5,717 bases of DNA, from positions 1-5,717 of the forward strand of contig PBWG01000146.1 in the NCBI GenBank assembly GCA_002729115.1, written 5' to 3'. The stretch's first letter is position 1, and every line of letters begins with the position of its first letter. Source of the DNA: Crocinitomicaceae bacterium. Lineage in GTDB: Bacteria > Bacteroidota > Bacteroidia > Flavobacteriales_D > Sanyastnellaceae. The notes below the pieces were generated by a model. That model was not told the DNA's origin and made no database searches. It worked only from the letters and a program-made list of their open reading frames with translations. Positions 5,545 through 5,717 of this stretch are shown piece by piece. The position numbers and the translations under genes are program-made.

Positions 5545-5717
5545 CAGCCTCGTCTGCATCGAGGGAGGAGGGCTCTTCGTGGACGCGCCGTGTCAAAGGC
5601 GCCACATATTCCCTCGGCTATGAAAACGCCAGCGTAGCGCCCGGAGTGGCCCTCCCAAAACCTGCCCGCGTTATGGTTCCTTCTCTGGCGCATTTCCCAG
5701 CTGTGACGCGCGTGAGA
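5545..5717 (+). other. Unassigned tail, no recognised gene
   Basis: I see no hairpin with a T tract, no tRNA-like fold and no recognisable protein. On the + strand one frame stays open from 5421 to the window edge without a stop; its part after 5505 reads AVDEETWSIGKLL... and later VAPGVALPKPARVMVPS. It has no good start and does not restore the sorting domain. On the - strand a frame is open from the edge down to a TAG at 5618-5620, which could be the end of a convergent gene, but 33 codons are too few to judge. Confidence 0.4.

Noticed and set aside
5505..5717. Continuation of the second gene by a frameshift
   Set aside because: The shifted frame stays open but shows none of the later sorting-domain motifs and does not stop where such a domain would end, so a simple sequencing frameshift is not supported.
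5585..5717. Possible structured RNA or integron attC-like site near the end
   Set aside because: GTTATGG and short GC-rich palindromes such as GGCGCC are present, but the core sites do not fit and no extended stem is visible.

Overview
The window looks like chromosomal DNA from an aquatic, probably marine, Bacteroidota (Flavobacteriales-like) with a fairly high GC content and a type IX secretion system (T9SS). The evidence is protein architecture: SprB-type repeats, HYR-like modules, thrombospondin-type-3-like DxDxDG calcium motifs, and C-terminal type A sorting domains with the FPNP motif. There is also no Shine-Dalgarno sequence before the one visible gene start. The taxonomic placement is inferred from these families, not from a marker gene.

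Layout. Positions 2-1060 (+) hold the 3' part of a large surface or secreted protein: the end of one SprB-like module, three further modules of about 76 residues, and a complete T9SS sorting domain. Positions 1086-1120 hold a textbook intrinsic terminator. Positions 1207-5544 (+) hold a second large exported protein of 1445 residues with a signal peptide. An ATG at 1081 would give a longer reading frame, but it lies just before the terminator hairpin, so 1207 is the better start.

The second protein is a mosaic. Its order is: signal peptide; globular module M1; Cys repeat R1; a six-Cys segment; calcium motif T1; R2; M2; R3-R4; T2; two HYR-like modules; R5; T3; R6; M3; R7-R8-R9; T4; R10; three SprB-like modules; and the start of a sorting domain. 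The M modules are three divergent copies of a domain I cannot name. The R repeats are ten copies of a 21-residue GCTDPxACN-type unit. The sorting domain is cut short: about 25 residues after FPNP the frame runs into an unrelated short tail and stops. Positions 5545-5717 contain no recognisable gene.

Both genes encode modular cell-surface or secreted proteins with related C-terminal ends, lying in tandem but transcriptionally separated by the terminator. No enzyme domain is visible in either. A role in adhesion, the extracellular matrix or surface display is the plausible reading, but it is inference. There is no sign of a mobile element, CRISPR array, RNA gene or defence system. The most interesting points are the threefold unnamed module, the internal block duplication, and the broken export signal.
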